Below are positions 33,116 through 52,206 of a stretch of 64,000 nt of DNA, in pieces. How positions within the stretch are numbered: the first letter of the stretch is position 1; each line of letters begins with the position of its first letter. Below the pieces are notes generated by a model that worked only from the letters and a program-made list of their open reading frames with translations, was not told the origin of the DNA and did no database searches. The stretch lies in NCBI GenBank assembly GCA_039707465.1, contig CM077644.1:139732962-139796961 (forward strand). The letters run 5' to 3'. Source of the DNA: Rhabdophis nuchalis (taxonomy: Eukaryota > Chordata > Lepidosauria > Squamata > Natricidae). Both the position numbers and the translations under genes were made by a program.

Positions 33116-33913
33116 GAAATGCAGCCACGTCAGCCCCTATGTAAGAATCAAGAGCTAATCATCATTACAGTTTTGTCGGTTTCAAATTTGCATTCATTCT
33201 TGGGTTGAATGTAACTACAGCAGCCTCCAGTCTGGGAACAGCGTTTGACTTGCAAACTTCCGTCCATGGTTGGAGAAACGCAGGCTACAACCAGCAAATC
33301 GCGTTTCCCCAAGAACCAACACAGCCCCAGAAGACCAATGGGAATTCTCCCTTCTGCAGCGTCATCGGTCTCCGGGCAGAGTCTTCCTTGATTTCACCAA
33401 TCACCAGATGGAGGAGAGAGTTCGGTGCAGAGAGAGAAGAGAGGGAGGGGGGATAAAAACACTGCGCTGCAGGTTGAAACTTCTGTGTGGTGGTTTCTTG
33501 TTACATCCGCGTCTGCGCGCAGCTTAGAGGGAACAGTGTCAGTGGTGATAATCTTGCACCTGGGCAGGAAAAAAGCAGTCTCTGATGTTCCTGAGATGCT
33601 TGGAGCTGGGAATAGGGTTGTTGCATGGTGGACAAAGGGCGGGAGAGACACTCATAGTGGGTCACCACTGCTAAGCAGACAGGATATTCACTAGATTGTT
33701 CTTGATCCTGATTCCCCCAAGAAAGCAACTATTCTTCTTCCTCATCTCCTGTCAGCTGCAAGAGGTACTTTGCTTTGCTATCAAGACAGCTTACAAGAGA
33801 AGAAGGTCTCACATAGAGGGGTAGCACTGCGAACTACAATACCCCCACCTCATCCTGAAGCAGGTGGGCAGGCTTACTGCTCCTTCCTCCTTCAGCCTTG
33901 GACAGGCAATGGA

Positions 33914-40494
<6,581 letters not shown>

Positions 40495-41377
40495 AAACTA
40501 TTCCAGGAAAAGGACAGAACAATCTACATTAGCTGTGTTTTGTTTACATGGACCACTTCAGATTTCAGGCTTGAGAGAAGACTTATGTGTGTTTAAATAA
40601 GACCTTCAGAATGATGAGAGAAGTACTGCAATCTTCCGCATGTAGATAATTCAAAAATTCCATTTTATATGACCAAAACAATTTGTGCAGTATATGGCAG
40701 GAAAAGATATTTGCACCAGAGAAAGTGGTGCATGATTTTGAAGGATCAAAAGGCTGAATGAATATCCCAGCCACAGGAGCAAGCTGCAACTATTGAGATT
40801 GACCGTTGTAGTAAACATTGTCCTACCCAAATAATGTGGATTCCTGATAGTTTGTCATTTGCTTCCCCCCCCTCCCCCAACTTGGTGGCATGAGCAAAGC
40901 AATGCAAGGTGACAAAAGTGCACTAATAGCACCCAAATTTCAAGTTCTTTGACTGCTATTTTGAAATTTCTAAGCGTCTTCATCAGTCTGTTCAGACTGG
41001 CAACCATTCCCAGTGCCTCTGAGACCCTTGCCTCTTTTTATTATCAATAATGCTGTGGATCGACCATTTGTTGTTGTTCATGAGTAAATGGATTAGGAAA
41101 AGGATCAGCAACTTCTTTCAGTCTGTCACTTTAGGATATGGAAATCTTCATTCAGTGCAGAGTTGTTTTTTGCATTCATCATGACAAAATTGCCCAATGA
41201 TGTTTATCATTTGGCCAAGATTTCTTTCAACTAAGTTGCAATAACTAACATTTGTCTATGAATCCTGGAGTTTCACAAGGATCTCACTCTTTTTATTTGT
41301 ACAGTATTCAAAAAGTGTAGAATAATTCTGTAAAGAGACATTCTTTACCAATTTTAATTCCTGTGATTAAGACTCAC
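40495..41377 (+). other. MAN1A2 3' UTR and downstream flank
   Basis: No ORF or repeat is recognised directly after the MAN1A2 stop, as expected for a long 3' UTR. A precise poly(A) site could not be assigned. Confidence 0.45.
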
Positions 41378-41500
41378 CTGGGTATAATGGTGCTTCTTTA
41401 GGGATTTTTTGTAAAAGCTGGAGTTGGCAGAGGAGTTTTTCAGCCTTCACACCTATCTGTCTTTGAAAATCTGAAATCTGGTTGTTTGATCTTGAAGTAT
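41378..41500 (-). CDS. Orphan 123-bp candidate exon, unidentified
   Basis: A 41-codon open segment is bounded by a strong acceptor (TTGTTTCCAG) and a consensus donor (CAG/GTGAGTC). Its length is a multiple of three and phase is preserved (1 in, 1 out). It reads SNNQISDFQRQIGVKAEKLL then QLQLLQKIPKEAPLYPG, an amphipathic, coiled-coil-like stretch. I do not recognise it and found no partner exon nearby. It is antisense to MAN1A2 and about 0.9 kb past its stop. Confidence 0.35.
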
Positions 41501-43843
41501 CTGGAAACAATATCACACAAGACAACACAGAACACATCAAAATGAATTTGAAAGTAAAATTTATTTTGCAATACATTTTTGTCACTACTGCGGTAGATAT
41601 CACAGACAATACTTTGGGATAAAAATAGCTTTTTCAAAACTTAAGAATGGATCTTTCAACGAGCTCCCCACTTCTGTTAAAGAAAAACACTTGCGCATAA
41701 TTTTTTTCTGGCAGGATATATAAAATATGTGAATATTATTTATGTATATTGGAATCAAAATTCCTGATGAATACAGATAACACATCTTTATTATTACTGT
41801 TGTTGTTGGTATGATTCCTTTTTAAAAATTCAGAAATTTAAAAGGCTGGTTGGAGTAGCCTTTGTTGACCAAGTTTTCCTATTGGCATATCTTTAAGGTT
41901 CCAACAATTCAATTATTGAGAAAGATAATTTAATGCATGTTACATATTGCAGTCCCAGGAGAAGATAGATGATTCCAGTAAGCACTGCTTATTGCAAGAG
42001 TGGTGCAGGTGAGTCTGGGAATCTGCCTAGCCCAAATTGTGTTGCATTCCATTGCGAAATCCATATTTTACATGGTTCTGGCCCACCTAGTTGCAGGAAT
42101 TAATTCAAAACAGTATTGGAATCTTTGTGGGTCAATTGCAATGAACATGAAGTTGAATTCCAAATACCTGTCTTGGGTTGTGGCATTCATTTTACTGTTC
42201 TCCATAATTATCGTTCACGTGTTCATATCCACGCTCTTCCCTCCTCTTCCTCTTCTCAAAATCAGTATTCTAAAATAGGTTTTTAAACCAAACTCACATG
42301 CAGTTTGAAACAATATTACAGGGTTGTAGAATTTGAAATAAATTTTAGTACTACTGAGTCTTGAATTGAATTGTAAGATGAAAACTGATGTTACTTATAT
42401 TTATCCATATAAGACCATAGTATTTTTAGTGAAATCTGCAACAAATTTATACATGATATCAAAAATACTTATCTGCTGGAAAATAATATGCCCATTAGTG
42501 ACTAAAAGTTCTCAACTCTCATGGAATGAAATTTGACTTGAAATTAAATGAAAATGTCCCAACTATATTCTGTGAATGGAAATAATGGATAAAGCATAAT
42601 AGGATTGGATAATTATGTTTGAAATACTACATCACTATTTTTTATTTCCTTTAAATACAAACTAAATATTTCTTTTTTTACAGCATATAGGTAGAACTAT
42701 ATGCTGTAAGTAGTACAATATTGTCTTAAGCATTATTACACAGAGTTCTTAAACCTAGTTGCATAATAGCATCATTAACAGACCCAATATTATTCTGTTG
42801 ATCAGTCAATCTTTCCATTTTTTTACTTCCAAAGTTGTTTTTACAGACCACTGCATTTATTGCACCAGTTTTCATGTTGCTTCTTTTCTCCTTCCCTTGC
42901 TGATTATTAATGCACAAGAATGCAGTGATTATAAAACATGCAATTAAAACATGAATGTTATCTTTCTGGGTTAGTGCAGGAGAATGATAATTTTAAATTT
43001 ATTACATTTCTACATTCTGCGTTAAGATTTTACACTTTCTTCTGAAGTGTTTTAAATCTAAAAATGCTTAGAAATTAATAAGCAAAACTTCAAGATATTA
43101 TGGTTCTTGATAACAAAAAATATTAAACAACAATGTTATTCAAGAAGCAGACCCATTTTCTCTTTTTTTTAAAGAAATTGCCTGAAGAAAAGACAGGCAG
43201 CCAAAAAATGGATTATTGTTCATAGTCTGCCTTCATTAGCAGAAAAAGTCACAAATTCCTAGTTCAACCTGCATCCTTGGAGACAAATTGTTCTTTAATT
43301 ATAAGTAAATAGCCATCTTCTGCAAGAATTATGGGTTATTCTTTCCAACCCAAACAAATGTGTGACAGAAATTCTGTGACGGGTCTTGGGCTTCCCTCAA
43401 CAGGATAACTCCGGAAACAGAACAGAACAACAATGATTCCAAACACTGAACAGAATGGAAGCAAATGTGGTGTTGGGGGAGAATAGAAATATTGGTAAAA
43501 AACAAAAAGGGGCAAATCTGGTTGGGCTGGGAAGAGAGAAATTCAAGGAAAAATTCTCCCATTTTTGAAGAGGCAGTTCTGGGTAGTTGTTTGAAATGTA
43601 GCCTACTCTTCCATTCTAAGACCCCTGTTCCCCTTCCCAGTGAGGCAAAGTTTCAAGGTTGGAAAGAATTCTAGAAGCCATGGTCTGCATTCTTTCCCTA
43701 CCTTGGTTAATTCTAGGAGCCTAGTATATCCATCCCTTATTCAATCAGGTTTGTTGAATTGATTTCAAGATCTATACAGTATAATTAAGTCATTGTCAGA
43801 AAGGAATCCTGGAAAGATAATTTGAACACTTCAAGGTGTCTTT
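41501..43843. other. Unique AT-rich DNA
   Basis: No gene, LINE or LTR recognised. Short ORFs lack splice or homology support. Confidence 0.45.
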
Positions 43844-43851
43844 GCTTAGAT

Positions 43852-43980
43852 CAGGGATATCAAAACTCATATCTTCATGGCAGCGTCGTGTGATGTATCT
43901 GGCCTTTTTGCCCCTTTACTAAACTGGGCAGGGGCGGGACCAGCACGTGACACATGTGGGCCACGAGTTTGACACCCCTA
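43852..43980. mobile_element. Short hAT-type MITE with perfect target duplication
   Basis: The ends CAGGGATATCAAAACTC and CGAGTTTGACACCCCTA match the CAGGGGTGTCAAACTCG/inverse pair after a few mutations. GCTTAGAT flanks it on both sides (43844-43851 and 43981-43988). At 129 bp it is non-coding and non-autonomous. Confidence 0.9.
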
Positions 43981-43988
43981 GCTTAGAT

Positions 43989-45187
43989 AATCAATGTGTT
44001 CAGGTGCAAACACTATGCAAGGAAGGGGAAAAAAGACTGTAACTAAGCATTCACCACAACATCCAAAATTAAAAGTTCTCCAAATTGTCAGTGTCATATG
44101 AATCTCACCATCCTTTTTGGCAAAGCCAAAAAGACTGGTACATCTACTCAGGATTGGCATTGCTGGCCATTTCCAAGACCCCACAATTATTCTGGGAATC
44201 CTCTGTCAAATTCCAGAACGAGGGGCTCTGCTGCAGTCCCTAATTGCTTTTCCCAACTCTACTGCCCTCTCTACCTGACAGGGCAATGGATGAAGAAAAA
44301 TGGGCCATTGTGGATTGGGTCTAAAAGAGAGCGCAAGTGAATGGGCAGAGGCAGTAATAAAGATGTGGCAACTCCAGGGCGGGGCTGGTACCTAGGGGCT
44401 CACCAGGTAGATACTACATTTGTTTATGCTTGTTTAGTTATGGCATATGTTTCTACGTTCCATGAGCAGAGCAGACAACGAGGAAAGAAAACTGAGCTTA
44501 TGGCATAATGGAGTACTGTATAAGCAGAATGTGGGTGGGCTGCAAGAGAAAATTGCTATTTTCAGCAGCATCCCAACATCTGTCACAATATATATTCTGT
44601 CAGAAGATTGCCTGTTCACCGCCCTGAGTCCCGCAAGTTACTTATTGTCTTCCTGTTCTTGACTTGTTGTTTCAAATCAGAAAGCTTAACAGCTCATAAA
44701 TCTTCAACAAGGATTCCCAGAGGCAATTACATTGCAATGTAACAGGGTAATTTAAGAGTGTTCCAAACTTCTTAGTTAAAGGAGGAACAGAGACAGACAG
44801 AAAGAAAAAGTATCCTCCTTAGTCAGAATTAATCCAGTCGCTTTCAGAACAAACGGAAATGGCTTCGTTCTTCTTTATTCTCATGTTTCAATCCACCATT
44901 TCAAAAGATTCCATTAATAGCAGAAACCGCTCAGGTCAATTAAATCCGCAGCTTATTTTGAAATTCCAGACTTTAAAAAAAAAAAAGTTTCTTAGCAAAG
45001 TATTACAAAAGCAAGATAGAATACCTTCCCAGTGTTACACTTTCTCTTTAAGAAATTCCTTTCCTCCAGAGCTCTTCCGCTGCCTTGTCCTCCCACGGCC
45101 CTTCAAAAACTTTTCCTTTGTATCAAACAGAGGTTTTGCGACCTCTGTGATTAGCGAAGCCAGTTTTCCAAACACCGTCCCTCCAGG
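43989..45187. other. Unique DNA with a small L2 scrap
   Basis: Nothing coding is recognised. TTCACCGCCCTGAGTCCCGC at about 44615-44634 resembles an L2 3' motif and may be a very short relic. Confidence 0.4.
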
Positions 45188-45250
45188 ACGGTTTAGGGGG
45201 TTGGACTAGAAGACCTCCAAGGTCCCTTCAAACTCTGCTATTGTATTCTG
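45188..45250 (+). mobile_element. CR1 3'-end scrap
   Basis: GGGGGTTGGACTAGAAGACC then TCCAAGGTCCCTTCAAACTC is the CR1 3' UTR consensus in plus orientation. It is adjacent to the start of an inverted repeat. Confidence 0.8.
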
Positions 45251-45655
45251 GAGTCTGGCAACAGAGCTTCCAGACTCCATTAAGATGCGCATATTGCGAT
45301 GGGGCACAATTTGGGGGTGGCAGGTGGGGCAGTGGATGGGGTGCCCTGGCAGCCACTTCTTGGAGCCCGCTGCCCACGCTGCCAGTGACCACGGTTTCAT
45401 GCCCCCTCTCCAGGGCAACAGGACAGCAGAGCCAGTGCGCCGGGCGAAGTTTCTCCTCCTGGGCTTCAGGTCTGGAAGGTGCCTTCACCACCCCTGCCCC
45501 AACAAGAGAGGGGAGGGGAGAGTCTGGTGCTTCTTTGCCACTGGCAGAGGTGCCGGGCACCCCATCCTCTGCCCCACCTGTCACCCCCAAATTTTGCCCC
45601 ATTGCAATATACGCATCTTAATGGAGTCTGGCAGCTCCGTTGCATCTCTCGGCTG
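45250..45655. repeat. Inverted repeat with ~100-bp arms next to B2
   Basis: The left arm (about 45262-45352) contains CCATTAAGATGCGCATATTG and GGGGGTGGCAGGTGGGGCAG. The right arm (about 45540-45640) carries the reverse complement with a few changes. About 190 bp separates the arms. A third related piece lies at about 45765-45860. The arms contain GGGCAAAATTTGGGGGTG-like modules. It is probably a palindromic DNA transposon remnant. Confidence 0.75.
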
Positions 45656-47167
45656 GTCTTTGCAGGGGAAACCTTGCACAATAAAGAAAAACTTCATGAG
45701 AAGTTTTTCGTTACTGCGCAAGATATTTCCCTGCACAGCGCGGCCGAGAAAGAGGTGGTGGGGCTGCCAGACTCAAGTAAGATGTGTGCCCCACCCCACT
45801 CCATCCCTTGCCCTGCCCCACCTGCCACCCCCAAATTATGCCCGAACATCTTACATGAGGATTCCTTTGCTGCCTGCGAACTCCGGGTGATCAGTAGCTG
45901 AGCCAGCAAGCTGGCAATCGGCTGGCTGCTTCTAATCTGTCTCTGCGCCTGCACCCTCGCCCGACCGTGCTGCCCTCTTGCTTTTATCCCTGCCTCATCC
46001 GGACGCCGATGCTGGCCTAGAGAAAACAGAAAATAAGTCTGTAGAGGAGGGGGAGGGCACCTGACTCTGCGATGTGCACCGGGGAAATAGGAATGAAAGC
46101 ATTCCTGGAACTGCCTGCCACCTGAAACACGACGCACTTGTTTGGCTTCTGCACGTGCCCTTCTTTGAATCAAGAGGGGATCGTGATGCTGCCGGCCAAA
46201 AATGCTTTCCTTGAGAAGGCTTTGAACGCCATTCCCCGGGCTGCTTCGGGAATCAGGCTCACCGCATGGAATCACCCAAAAATGTGACGCACGGAGCGGG
46301 TGGGTGGAGCTACATTTGGAGTATAAGACGCACCCAGATTTTTGCCCTCTCTTTGGGGGTAAAAAGGTGTGTCTTATACTCCGAAAAATATTTACATTTA
46401 TTCTTTCAGTAAATCTAATGAGTTAAAACTCCAGCTTTTTTTCTACTACACCCAAACATGGCAAATAAATGTTAATACAGTAGTTCTCAATTTATGAGCA
46501 GTCAAAATTACAACCTACCTGAAAAAGGAGACTTGGAACCAAGATTTGAAGTTTCAATGGTTGAGCCCCCATGTTCACATGGTTATATTTCAGGTGTTCA
46601 GTCACATTTATGGTTATTTACAGCATAGTGAACAAACAGTTCTGCTTAAAAACTGTAGCATATGTTTGATGACTGTGGTTTTTGCATTTACGATAGCTGC
46701 AAAGACATAAAAGCTGCCATTACAAAGGATAACTATATGCAGGCTCCATTATGATAACACAAAGACAGCTTTAGTGAATTGTCTCTAAGCAGGTGTGTCC
46801 TCATTTCTCATAAAGTAGATAAGAACTCAATTTCACTCCTTTCTGTGCCTAACTGACCATTCTGTAAGTGAAATAAGTGATAACCACAAACATACTCTTT
46901 GGGTTTTGGCATCACTGTGAAACAAAAACTCAGTATAAAATGGCAATGTTAATATTTATGTACCGGTACTTATTTATAAAATTGATTTTTAATACATTTG
47001 AAAGGATATGAACCTGAACATAAAATTTCTATTTTTTTTCTTTACTGAAAATTCTTGATAAGTGTTTGCAATATTCCGTACTTAAGAGATAATGTTTTTA
47101 TTACGTTTCCATCTAGACTTTTCACACACACACACTTCCACAGTAGATGGAAAAGTAATGCACACAT

Positions 47168-47200
<33 letters not shown>

Positions 47201-47363
47201 AATTTATTTTTTTTTAAATTAAATCTAGATCATATTGTACGCAATACACTAAAAATCAGTAGATTGTTTCCTGGTTTAGTTAAGCTTTACAGTTGTGATA
47301 ATGTTAATACAATAGTAAAAGAAGAATGTTTGAATTCTTCACCAGATGCATTGACCAACTCAC

Positions 47364-47429
47364 CTGATGTCTCTGGGAGTGTTCCATCCTCCTCCAGGAC
47401 GGCTTCTGGAGAGGCATCAGGGGAAGCAT
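47364..47429 (-). CDS. Possible extra exon downstream of novel gene copy 2
   Basis: B2 counterpart of 16085-16150. The acceptor CCTCCCTCAG and donor GTGAGT are both kept. The first exon base is A here instead of G. The same phase problem prevents joining it to the nine-exon model. Confidence 0.33.
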
Positions 47430-47592
47430 CTGAGGGAGGAATCAAAGGCTATTATTAGTACAAACACTTTACACTTTCTGGAGTTAATTGTCATCACCCG
47501 CCCTTAGTTGGCCCTGCATGGCACAGCTCCTTGCTTCATTGAGCTGCAAAAGACTCTTTGACATGAAGAATCTGAAGTTGATACCTTTTAAA

Positions 47593-49388
47593 TTAATCGG
47601 AGTCTTCCTCGAGGCTGCTGATGTCTCCAAGAGTGGCTTCCGAGTCAGAATCCTGTGAACGATAGAGATTCTTCTTCAGCCACAAGGGCAAAAGAGACCT
47701 AGAAGTCCTCAAAAGAGGGTCTTTACATTGGGGATGAAAAAAATAGGCTCTCTACTCTTTGCCTCCATCCCTCCCCAAGAGAAAACACTTTCTTACCCAT
47801 GGACTGGAAGCATCCCTGACCTCGGAAGCCACTGCAGCCTCGTCCCAGCTTCCCTCTGACACCTCCTCCAGAAGCGCAAGAGAGTCCACGTCCTCCAGGC
47901 TGCTGGATGTGGAGCCCACCACAACCTTCATAGAATCCTGCAAATGAAAACATCCAGGCATTCAACTCCTTTGTGCCAAGAGGAAGAAGGCCTTTGGAAG
48001 CCTTAAGCCTGGGAGGATCTATTGCACCATTTCCCCCTCCCCTATCAGGACTTGTGGCATAGCCTTCCTCGGCCCCATTGCCAAAGCCTTCTTACCTCTG
48101 AAGAAGATATCTCCTCGTCCCCATTGGGAGGTGTAGTGGGCTCCACATCCGCAGCTTCAGAGCTACTGTCCAGAGGAAGAAGGAGAAATGGTAAGGAATG
48201 AAGATAGCTCAGCTTCCCCTTTCCATGATGATGAGCCACCTTCTCTCCCTGCAAGCCCTTGTGAACCAGCAGGGATCTTTTCCTGCCCAGGTGCTACCTA
48301 CCTTGAAGGACGCAGACTCTGCTGATCTGGAGGGGATTTCCCTGGAAGGGCTTCTTCCAATGGATCCTGGAAAAACAATACAAAAATTCTATCTGTTGGC
48401 ACATCAACACCTTCACAGAGACAAGGCTTCTGCCATTCGCACGAGGAGGAGAGGGACAAGGCTTACCACTTCGGACGAGCTCTCCTGTATGGGAGGGAGG
48501 CTGGGTTGCCACCTCTGGGTTGTGAGACGCCTGGGGAGAGAATGAAGGGCCAATTAAAACTAGCCCTGAGCCCTTTTAAAGAGTGAACACATGGAGGCTC
48601 TAGCAGAAGCAGAAGTATAGGGTAGAAATACCTCCCCTCTGGAAAACCTTTCTTCTAGCCTTTCTCTTTAGCACTTTAGCAGCCGTCTTCTTGGGGACTT
48701 CAGAATCCCTCAGCTGAGAATACATACCTCCAGAAATAATTCTCAGGCATCACGTCTTCATCACATCTTGTGTTGCCATGTGAGGGAAAATCCATGCAAA
48801 TCTGAAAGTAAGGATTGTAAAAATCAAAGTTCTCTGTTAGATTGAGTTTGCTAGGGTGGCCAGGTTCCCCAAGTGAGGTTTTGAGGCAAGAACCCCCACT
48901 GGCCATGTTGCAAAATCATCCTTACCCCTGTTGATGAAGACGTGCCACCTTGCTGCACAACCCGGTCCTGTGCCTCGTCACACCTGATCAAAAGAAGAGG
49001 TGAAACATGTCAAAGAACATGCATTTACCTCAGCCTCCCCTTTCTAAGGCCTGCCAATTGGCCTGCCCAACTTTGGCCCCCGCAAGCCCCTTAGGGATAC
49101 CATAAGGGAGACTCCTACAGATTCTTTTACAGTGCAACAATGGTGCCCCACCCTGCCTAGGTTTTAAGGAGAAGGTCATGGTACCTTTCAGGTGGCACAG
49201 GAATATCTTCTTCGCTACCCTTCGTGCAGCAGAAGAGTGCGGAACACCTTTTCCAGATGTTCTGTGAAGAGAAGAGAAATAGACACGAGTCAGTCAGAAG
49301 AATTGGAAAGCATCACTTTTCCCCCTGCTGCCGGTTTCTTGGCATCTGTGATGGCCACACTTACTCTCAACAGCCTTCTGGCAGCCAT
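47593..49388 (-). CDS. Novel nine-exon gene, copy 2
   Basis: Exons on the minus strand: 49388-49365, 49261-49185, 48983-48926, 48801-48728, 48530-48467, 48366-48302, 48165-48096, 47937-47797, 47652-47593. All are shifted by exactly 31279 from copy 1, and every GT-AG border is preserved. The coding sequence is again 633 nt with no lesion. By eye five coding bases differ. Three are synonymous third-position changes (Ala in exon 2, Thr in exon 4, Ser in exon 6). Two are conservative replacements: Asp to Glu at the end of exon 2 and Ala to Ser in exon 7. Kept structure in both copies is what two working genes, or a very recent duplication, would show; the few differences cannot tell these apart. 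The family is not recognised. Confidence 0.72.
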
Positions 49389-49616
49389 TCCTGAAGAGTT
49401 GTCTCTTCAGACAAACTGACAACCTCGTTCCCTCGGCAACCAGGTAAACAATGGCCACATTCTAAGCCTGCAAAAGGAAGGCATCTCATCTGGGACAAGG
49501 AGTGGCCTGTGGCTGACTCTCTTGGTGGCCTTTGGCCACTGCCTTCCATGTGGGAAACTGTCTGTTCATGAACAACAGAGAACCACAATCATTGTGGCAC
49601 AAAGCACAGAGGGAAT

Positions 49617-50110
49617 CATAGAATCCTAGGGTGCAAAGGACTTTTAGTTCAACTTCTTGCCCAAGAAATGGCTCCTCGTACCACCTCAGACAAATGATTG
49701 CCCAATCTTTTCTTGAAAATCTCCACAATGGAGCACACCCAATGCTGGGAAACAAACTGTTTCATTGTTTAATGGTTCTCACTGTTAGGAAATTCCTCCT
49801 TTCTTCCACGGTTGGATCTCACTCTGATGAGCTTCCACTTCATGCCCTTCCCACAGCTGCTATGGAGAATCAACACCCTCTTCTCTGTGGCCTCCCTGCA
49901 AGTATTGGAAGACACCTCTCATATCTCCCCTCCTTCTTTTCTTCAAGGGGCCCTAGAACCCAAACTGCTTCTCAGCTGGCCTTCTTGGACAATTTCCTCT
50001 TCCTTTCCTTTTTGTGCCAGCACAGACTGGCATTCTTGCTCACCGGTTAGTGAGTCCATCACTGGAGGCTTTAAAAAAGGGACTGGACAGACATTTGTCT
50101 GAAATGTGAT
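49617..50110. mobile_element. CR1 relics at the B2 edge
   Basis: 49617-50052 is the minus-strand CR1 relic shared with B1. From about 50055 a separate plus-strand CR1 piece begins (GGAGGCTTTAAAAAAGGGAC, then TTTGTCTGAAATG), which B1 does not have. The duplication end therefore coincides with a CR1-CR1 junction. Confidence 0.75.
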
Positions 50111-50111
50111 A

Positions 50112-50450
50112 GGGCCGGGATGCCGAACTTATGGCATGCAGAGCCATTTGTCAGGACACACAAGGCATTGCCCTGCCAATTTCCACCCTCCCCAGGTTCC
50201 AGAGGCTTTATAGGAGCCTGGGGAGGGCAAAAACAGCCCTCTGTGCCCCCTGGAAGGCCCTCTGGAGGCTTCAGGAGCTTCCCTGAAGCCTCCAGAGTGC
50301 AAAAAACTAGCCCTATGGGCAAACCGGAAGTTTGGGAACGGACATCCAGTTTTCTCGTAGAGCCGTTTTTAGTCCTCCAGAGCCTTCAGGGACCTTCAGG
50401 AGGTTTCCCTGAAGGCTCCGGAGGACAAAAAATGATGCTACGAGCAAACC
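50112..50450. mobile_element. MITE fragment of the GGTGAACC family
   Basis: GGGATGCCGAACTTATGGCATGC-like start, then CCACCCTCCCCAGG and GAAGCCTCCAGAG modules shared with 19979-20436. No clean termini were found. It separates two CR1 fragments. Confidence 0.6.
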
Positions 50451-50454
50451 GGAA

Positions 50455-50815
50455 GTGTTAATACCACTTTATAATGCCTTGGTAAGGCCACACTTGGAAT
50501 ACTGCATTCAATTTTGGTCACCACGATGTAGAAAAGATGTGGAGACTCTAAAAAGAGTGCAGAGAAGAGCAACAAAGATGATTAAGGGACTGAAGATTAA
50601 AACATATGAAGAACGGTTGCAGGAACTGGGTATGTCTAGTTTAATGAAAAGAAGGACTAGGGGAGACATGATAGCAGTGTTCCAATATCTCAGGGGTTGC
50701 CACAAAGAAGAGGGAGTCAAACTATTCTCCAAGGCACCTGAGGGTAGAACAAGAAGCAATGGGTGGAAACTAGTCAAGGAGAGAAGCAACTTAGAACTTA
50801 TAAATGTATTATAAC
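50455..50815 (+). mobile_element. CR1 reverse-transcriptase C-terminal fragment
   Basis: A 119-codon frame carries LVRPHLEYCIQFWSPRCRKD, LKRVQRRATKMIKGL, RRTRGDMIAVFQYL and RSNGWKLVKERSNLE, all CR1 hallmarks. It lacks the catalytic domain and 3' tail. Confidence 0.92.
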
Positions 50816-51507
50816 CGTATTTAAACATAATAGTGGACACTCCCTGTGGCACCTGATAAGCTTTGTATGCTACCAGATTCTAGTTTTTAAGTACTCAGTT
50901 AAAATGCTCTAAATTCTTTTAATTAATTTTTAAGATATGTAGGTTAACGGGCTGCAAAGCAAATCCCCACAGCTTGCCATAATCTTCTTGTTTCTTGAAA
51001 AGTAAACAGGAGGGCCCTCTTTTATTTAGCATTGTTGACTTGCATCTCGATATGTTGACCCAAAGTCATTTCTTTCTCTAGAGTTGAAAATTCAAGATTA
51101 GCTGTTTTAACCCTTATGTTAGATCCGACAATAATTCAGATACATTTTCTTAAAGATAATTTTATGAAAATTATTCCTAGGAAAGAACCTCCTATAAGTT
51201 ACTGTTGATAGTCATTCAAATAATATGGTTCAGAAAATCAGTGGCAAAAGCTGTAAAAATTAGCAACAGTAAAATGTTGAATAGTAAAGTGACACAAGAT
51301 TATATGGAGAAAGAATAGATTGTTATGTAGGGCAATTTCTTTTAGAATAAAGTCATAATTGTATTTCAAAGAGCTAAGCTAACATAATATAGTGATTATA
51401 ATTTGTCTATTGGAGATATTTCTCCATGATCTATCCACACCATATTAACTGGAATTATCTATTTTAGTAAGTACATGTTGCAGTCTTCCAATATTGCAAT
51501 CTCAGAA
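50816..51507. other. Unique DNA
   Basis: AT-rich with no recognisable feature. Confidence 0.45.
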
Positions 51508-51512
51508 ACCAA

Positions 51513-52206
51513 TGTTATGACCTAGGTGGTCAAGGCCTCAAGAAGTGATCAACAAACGGACCTCCAATATCTAGTAAAACTCCACCCCACACTATCCTGA
51601 AGCTACTCACCCTCAATCCCTCAAACTACAGCACACATAGTACCAGGAAAAGGCCACAAGGCAAAGTCCAGGCATATGACAAATGGCAATTCTCAGGGCA
51701 AAGGCAGTTCTCAAAGTCCACAGGACAAGGACAATACAAACAGCAGTCCTCAAGGCAAAGACAAAAAGCAGACCTCAAAGCAAGGCAAGAAGGCATGAGT
51801 CAAAGCTGAGGGAGTGTAATCCAAAATAACTGTTTCTAGGATAGACTAACTTCCCACGGCTTCTCCTTAAGTTACTTCACTCCAGGTACTCCTTGGGAGG
51901 AGGGATTGGGTGATCTTCTCCCAAGTAATCTTGCTGCTCTTCTCTGAGCTTGCCTCCACTCCGCTCTCCATGTCCTTGGATCAAGTGGAGGAGGCAGCTA
52001 GAGAGATTTGCTGCCTATCAGCACCACTGCCTCTCAGCCTGATCCTCTCCCTGTGTCTGAAGGCAGGCAGCTCTCTGTCTGGTTGACCACCTGCCCAAAT
52101 GTCTGAGGGGCCTGGGACAGCGTCTTCAGCCCTGGCCTCTCCAAACATGCCAAGGGAGATGTGCCATTCCAACTTCTTCGAACTGGGCTCCAATGAGGCC
52201 ATGACA
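51513..52206. mobile_element. Solo LTR with 5-bp target duplication
   Basis: The termini TGTTATGACC and GGCCATGACA give TG...CA ends on either strand. ACCAA flanks the unit exactly on both sides (51508-51512 and 52207-52211). It is 694 bp long, with a region of CTCAAAG/CAAAGGCAG-type repeats and a GC-richer right third. There is no internal retroviral sequence. This is the product expected from LTR-LTR recombination. The family (Gypsy or ERV) is not determined. Confidence 0.8.

Larger units (their letters stand above)
29716..33913. repeat. Segmental duplication block A, copy A2
   Basis: Direct repeat of 1-3944. Relative to A1 it lacks the CR1, carries an L2 3' end at 31155-31270, and has about 900 extra bp (32216-33115). 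Its right end is GGACAGGCAATGGA, after which it joins MAN1A2 intron-side DNA. Confidence 0.93.
45517..50052. repeat. Segmental duplication block B, copy B2
   Basis: Direct repeat of 13846-18773. It lacks the L2 found in B1 and keeps about 300 bp (45597-45899) missing there. It carries the second copy of the nine-exon gene. The right breakpoint is in the shared CR1 relic. Confidence 0.95.
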
